Positions 59,695 to 64,000 of a stretch of DNA of 64,000 bases are shown in pieces (the stretch's first letter is position 1; each line of letters begins with the position of its first letter). The position numbers and the translations under genes are program-made. The notes beneath the pieces are model-generated. The model saw only the letters and a list, made by a program, of their open reading frames with translations, searched no databases and had not been told where the DNA came from. Origin of the DNA: Przewalskia tangutica (taxonomy: Eukaryota; Streptophyta; Magnoliopsida; Solanales; Solanaceae); assembly GCA_029844215.1 (NCBI GenBank), contig CM056731.1, positions 79,380,992 to 79,444,991 of the forward strand, written 5' to 3'.

Positions 59695-59820
59695 GAATAA
59701 TTCTCAATTAAACAAGCCAAAGTACTTATCAAGGCACCCATCGAATAATTCTCAATTAAACAAGCCAAAGTACTTATCAAGGCACACATAGAATAATTCT
59801 CAATTAAACAAGCCAAAGTA
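59695..59820 (-). repeat. ~42-bp tandem array, G 5' LTR
   Basis: Three units, same order and variants ('cacccatcgaat', 'cacacatagaat') as in the 3' LTR. Confidence 0.88.
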
Positions 59821-61625
59821 CTACACGACATTCTTTTCAAAAGACTTTTTATGTAAAACCCCAAGATACTAACACCGTAGTATCAATGTATGTCTATTTT
59901 CAAAGTAAGTTACTACACTTTTAGAAAACTCTTTTCAGAGCTTGAAATCAAGTAACTTCAAATTTTCACAATCTAGGCAACTTATGCCTAATAATCAAAA
60001 TAGACAACTTTCTTAACCTTCCATAAAGCCGTTATAACCAACTTCCCATAAAGTCGTTATAACCCTTTATGGTTTTAGACATATTCATTCCTTTTTATAA
60101 CCAAGAGACTTATACTTAAAACCAAGTATCACATACTTACAAATCAAGTTTCTTAACTTTCAAAATACTTCAAGTCTCTTAATATTTAGAAAACAAGTTT
60201 CTTCTACTTTTAAACCTCAAGTAACTCACACCTTTAAAACAAGTTACTTCTCTTAAATCATGTCATTTCTCCTCTCTTAAAACAATTAAGTAAATCACTC
60301 CTTTAACTCCCCTAAAGTCATTACAACAACCCTTAGGTTTTGGAACTAAGGCACTAGCCAAAAGGTTTGGAAACTACTTCCTTTTCAAGACTCTATGTAC
60401 TTTAAGTAAAATACTTTCACTTTTAAGAATCCAACTTCACTAAGGCAATGGATTATACAACTTACAATTTAAACATCAAAGTACAATCAAGGAAGTACAT
60501 AGAACAAATTCTATTTTAGGCAATCCAAATACAACCAAGGAATGGATCATTTAAGGAGTAGGACATACTTTCTTTATCTTAAGGAATCATGCTAGAAGAG
60601 GAGATAGTTCACATACCTTTTCGGCTAAATCCACAAGCTAAGCCGAATACGCCGTACGTAGAAGTGTCAACCTATAATGGTCACAACAAGACTATCAACT
60701 TCTAGTCTCTAACGTAGAATAATACTATGTATATGGTCTCTAATTCTACGGAAAATCGGGCAGCACTCCCTTTGTTTCTACTCACTTTGCCACCTTTTTC
60801 AAGGCCGAATACAATAACCAAACATGCCATATTTAAGGCTCAAAACAACAACCAACCAAAGTGGATTACACGCCTTACAATACGTGTAAAATTCTGCCCC
60901 GCAATTCATACCAAGTAGTTTAATACTCACTAGCCATTCTCGGCCAACAATAACTCAACACAAGTCCTTTCCAATTCTTTTTCAATTCCAAGTTCTAAGG
61001 TCTAACATGTTATATAGTCATAAACAACTTCAACAACTACAATTTCCTTCTTTATATAACATGCGACGACTTAAACTAATAATCAACTTGAATTGTAATC
61101 TTAAGGCTAAACATGCTAGTTTTTAGGATTAGGGTTACAATAGCCAAAACACTTATCAAACCTCATAATATATAACTCATGCTTGCTAATATCCATAGCT
61201 ACAATGATAAGTAAACCTTAATAGCTAAAACGACAAGAATTATACCTTTACAAGCCCTTAAAATTTCCAAGATTCAAAGTCGCTCCTTAGCAAATTCTTA
61301 GCTCCTTTCCTTATGTTCCAATCCTCTCCAAGCACTCCTTAGAAGCCTATGAAGAACCCATCTTCAAGTTCCAACTTCAAAGTTGAAGAACTCCTTAAGT
61401 TTACGCCTTGCGACTAACGTGAAAACGTCGTTTTTCCGCAATATTTCTATTGCGATATCCTTAAAATACCCTTAGGGACCTTGGGTTAAAGTCTTGTGAA
61501 CAAAGGATCAAAACTACAAAAAATTTGTGTGCACAAATGGACAAAGCCGAGAGTATGTTTTCTTGCACAAACTTTCTCTAAATTTTTCTAAGTGTTCAAG
61601 ACTAGTCTTGCACTAGTGTAGTGAA

Positions 61626-61631
61626 TATATA
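61626..61631 (-). promoter_or_regulatory. TATA-like box, G 5' LTR
   Basis: TATATA about 486 bp inside the LTR start at 62116. Confidence 0.45.
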
Positions 61632-62116
61632 ACACAATGGAAGGCTTGGATTAGTACACTTGTGGTCTAGGATGAAGGACAATTAATGTAAAGCCAAGTG
61701 GACAAGTTGACTTGTTAACAATCTCAAGCTAGCAAGACTTGATCTTTTACCATTGTCAATGACCATTATACCCTTGCAAATTTTCGTCCAAGGCCAAGTG
61801 GGGGAGGTGCCACGTGTCGCCCTCTCATTCGTCCATAAACTTTTGTAACCCTCGTGGGCCCCACAAAACGTAAAATTCCTCGGGTGGGCCCCACATGACC
61901 AAATTCGTAAAAAAATAAATTCCATAATGTTAATAAGTTCCATAATCCTCAAATAATACATTTTGAGAATCCAATTCTCATCAACGAATATTTTTCCTTT
62001 ACGACGCTCGGAAGATTTTCCGTCGGAAAAACAATTCTTCCTTTCATACCAATTTCCAAGTCTTGATTCCTTACATACATTCTCTTATACATGTCCTGGA
62101 CTTTCGGGGTGTAACA

Positions 62117-63371
62117 ATATACTTCCTTGATTGTACTTTGGATGTTTAAATAGGAAGCTGTTATAATCCATTCCCTTGACGAAATTTGGATTTTCAAAAG
62201 TGAAAGTGTTTTACTTGAAGCACATAGAGTCTTGAAAAGGAAGTGGGTTCCTAATATCTTGGATAGTGCCTTAGTTCCAAAACCTAAAGGTTTTTATAAC
62301 CGCTTTAGGGGAGTCAGAGGAGTGATTTACTTAATTGATTTAAAAGAGGAGAAATGACATGATTTAAAGAGAAGTAACTTATTTTAAAGGGTGAGTTACT
62401 TGGGATTTAAAAGTAGAAGCAACTTGATTTCTAAAGTTATGTAACTTGATTTCTAAAGTTAAGAGACTTGAAGTATTTTTGAAAGTTATGTAACTTGATT
62501 TGAAAGTATATGATACTTGGTTTTAAAAGTATAAGTCTCTTGGTTATAAAAAGAATGAATTTGTCTAAAACCATAAAGAATTATAACGACTTTATGGGAA
62601 GTTAGTTATAACGGCTTTATGGAAGGTTAAGAGAGTTGTCTATTTTGATTGATAGGCATGAGTTGCCTAGGTTGTGAAATTAGAAGCTACTTGGTTTCAA
62701 AGTCTTAAAATGAATTCCTAAAGGTGTAGTAACTTAATTTGAAAAATAGACATGCCTTGATACTACGGGTGTTAGTATCTTGGGGTGTTATATAAAAAGG
62801 AGTCTTTTGAAAAGAATAGAAGTACGTAGTACTTAGGGTTAAATTCCCGGATGTTTATGTGAAACGAAAGTGCCTTGAGTTTATAAAATGAAATTCATTT
62901 TTGTATGATAATGAAATTCATTTTTGTATGATAATGAAAGTCTAAAGATTTTATGAACTTGCCTATGCTTGCTTGTGATAGCCTTTGAGTGCAAGTATTA
63001 TATTTTCTGTTGTCGTGACTCTCGATTGGAGCGATCTTGTTGTGAACTTACTTGGACGTACTGACAGTGATGGGGGATTTCACGGGTATGCTTCCATTGT
63101 GATGGATCCATGGACATGCTTATACGATGGAGCATTCCGGGGCATGCGACCATGATGCGGGTTAAATTCCTGGATGATATTGTTATTCCATGGACTAGCT
63201 CTCCATGAGATTTAGTGACGCAGGATGGTCTGGTAGTTAGCTTCCGTACTTGCCGATCGATGGTACGCAGTGGATCCGTAGTTGGCTTTCGTACTTGCCC
63301 CCGTCAGTTCTATGGCACAGTTTGGTACGGTAGACTCTGGTAGATAACTTTCGCACTTGCCCCGGTCATAT
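62117..63371 (+). mobile_element. LTR F, continuation
   Basis: Resumes after the right-hand ATATA duplication of G with the rest of the broken 48-bp unit, then the common type 2 body: the 'ttataacg...ctttatgg' phrase (62580-62625), a doubled 25-bp phrase (62888-62938), the '25-bp array' region reduced to one copy (62950) and a degenerate 3-unit repeat (63225-63370). It is cut at 63371 by LTR H before its 3' module. Confidence 0.8.
63225..63370 (+). repeat. degenerate tandem repeat, LTR F
   Basis: Three loose copies of 'ggtagttagcttccgtacttgcc', about 55-70 bp apart, at the position where other LTRs have their own minisatellite. Confidence 0.65.
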
Positions 63372-64000
63372 TGTTACACCCCGTTTGTGCAGGACATGTT
63401 GTAAGAACGTACGTAAGAACTCACGAGTGTTAAGATTTGAGACTTGTAAAAATTTATCGGAATTATGGAATTGTCGGAAAACGTAATATTGTGACGAATG
63501 GGAGGGCGACACGTGTCACCCCCCTTATTGTTGCCTTGGACGAAAATGTCATGGCCAAAATGGTCATTGACCATAGTCTTGGATGACTAAGTCTTGCAAG
63601 TAGTGAGCTTGAGATTCTTGACTAAGTCAAAGGACCCACAAGGCTTGATATTTAATAAGAGCTCATCCAAACCACCCATTTGGTTGCATCTTGACCCTCC
63701 ATTGCACTATATAATACTACTAGTAGTGAGACAAGTTCCACACTTAGCCAAATTTACAAAAAATTGGAAGAACATCACATATTGCTCTCGGGTTCACTCC
63801 ATAGAGAAAAGAATTTTTTTTGTTTCTTGTCCAATAAGCTCCACACTTTAAACCAAGGTTTCTAAGTGTATTGTAAGGGTATATCAATAGAAAAATCCCG
63901 GGAAAAGATAGTTTTCGTATTAGTCGCAAGGTGAAAACCTAGTTGCCTTTCTAGGTTTTGGTTGGAAGATTGAAGGAAATTTGTTGGTGTTGTTCTAAGG
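63372..64000 (+). mobile_element. LTR H, 5' part, type 2, cut by window edge
   Basis: Starts TGTTACACCCCG inside LTR F (left flank CATAT, 63367-63371) and follows the E and L LTR type: 'aaaatttatcggaattatgg', 'gcgacacgtgtcacc', TATA-like TATATAA (63708-63714). It runs off the window. It gives the uninterrupted version of the site where D entered the E LTR. Confidence 0.85.
63708..63714 (+). promoter_or_regulatory. TATA box, LTR H
   Basis: TATATAA 336 bp after the LTR start, followed by 'tactactag' as in D. Confidence 0.55.

Larger units (their letters stand above)
52962..62116 (-). mobile_element. element G: complete gag-only gypsy element
   Basis: Minus strand: 5' LTR 58412-62116, primer site, short gag, spacer, polypurine tract and 3' LTR 52962-56595. 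Exact 5-bp duplication ATATA (52957-52961 and 62117-62121). No pol. It is the same structural type as D, in the opposite orientation, and sits in the 48-bp array of LTR F. Confidence 0.92.
58412..62116 (-). mobile_element. 5' LTR of element G, 3705 bp
   Basis: From TGTTACACCCCG (ending 62116) to TGTCACGCCCG (58412) beside the primer site. Four minisatellite units (59081-59316) against three in the 3' LTR. Confidence 0.9.

Noticed and set aside
1..64000. Host genes, tRNA or rRNA genes, DNA transposons or non-LTR elements
   Set aside because: Every stretch could be assigned to an LTR or the internal region of a gypsy element; nothing else was seen by eye.

Overview
The window is heterochromatic plant DNA made entirely of nested Ty3/gypsy LTR retrotransposons. 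I found no host gene, tRNA or rRNA gene, DNA transposon or CRISPR array. The initiator-Met tRNA primer site, TATA-type LTR promoters, polypurine tracts, long LTRs (2.3-3.8 kb) and an integrase ending in a chromodomain-like segment point to a chromovirus of the Tekay/Del type in a dicot genome; an asterid such as a Solanaceae relative is only a guess. Two related LTR types occur: type 1 begins TGTTATACCCC and type 2 begins TGTTACACCCC. Both end in GTGACA.

Layout, with element letters assigned here. 1-2818: minus LTR N. 2819-4348: end of plus LTR I. 4349-5185: end of plus LTR J. 5186-8927: integrase remnant and 3' LTR of plus element K. 8928-8990 and 18511-25271: minus element L (pol without gag, plus 5' LTR), split by complete gag-only element A (8991-18510, plus). 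25272-26303: end of plus LTR M. 26304-29305: pol and start of the 3' LTR of plus element E. 29306-50399: plus element D (gag-only), whose 5' LTR carries solo LTR S (31725-34069) and whose gag is split by minus element C (35892-45268). 50400-51361: more of the E LTR. 51362-52961 and 62117-63371: LTR F, split by minus gag-only element G (52962-62116). 63372-64000: start of LTR H. Target-site duplications of 5 bp are visible for S (exact) and G (exact), and for A and D (one transition each).

Read as insertions, the left side is a seven-layer nest: E holds M, M holds L, L holds K (and A), K holds J, J holds I, I holds N. No element is autonomous as seen. A, D and G keep gag but no pol; L and E show pol but no gag; C keeps scraps of both. 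D and G carry a shortened gag with zinc knuckles but no capsid region.

The most interesting signal is a 34-nt hairpin about 45 nt downstream of the primer site in all five elements where that region is visible. Its 8-nt loop carries a self-complementary hexamer, GTGCAC or GCGCGC, which resembles a retroviral genome-dimerisation hairpin. A second strong pattern is that CTG/CAG in one copy often appears as CG, CCG or ACG in another, even inside the primer site. That looks like a methylation-linked base-calling error and probably explains many frameshifts.
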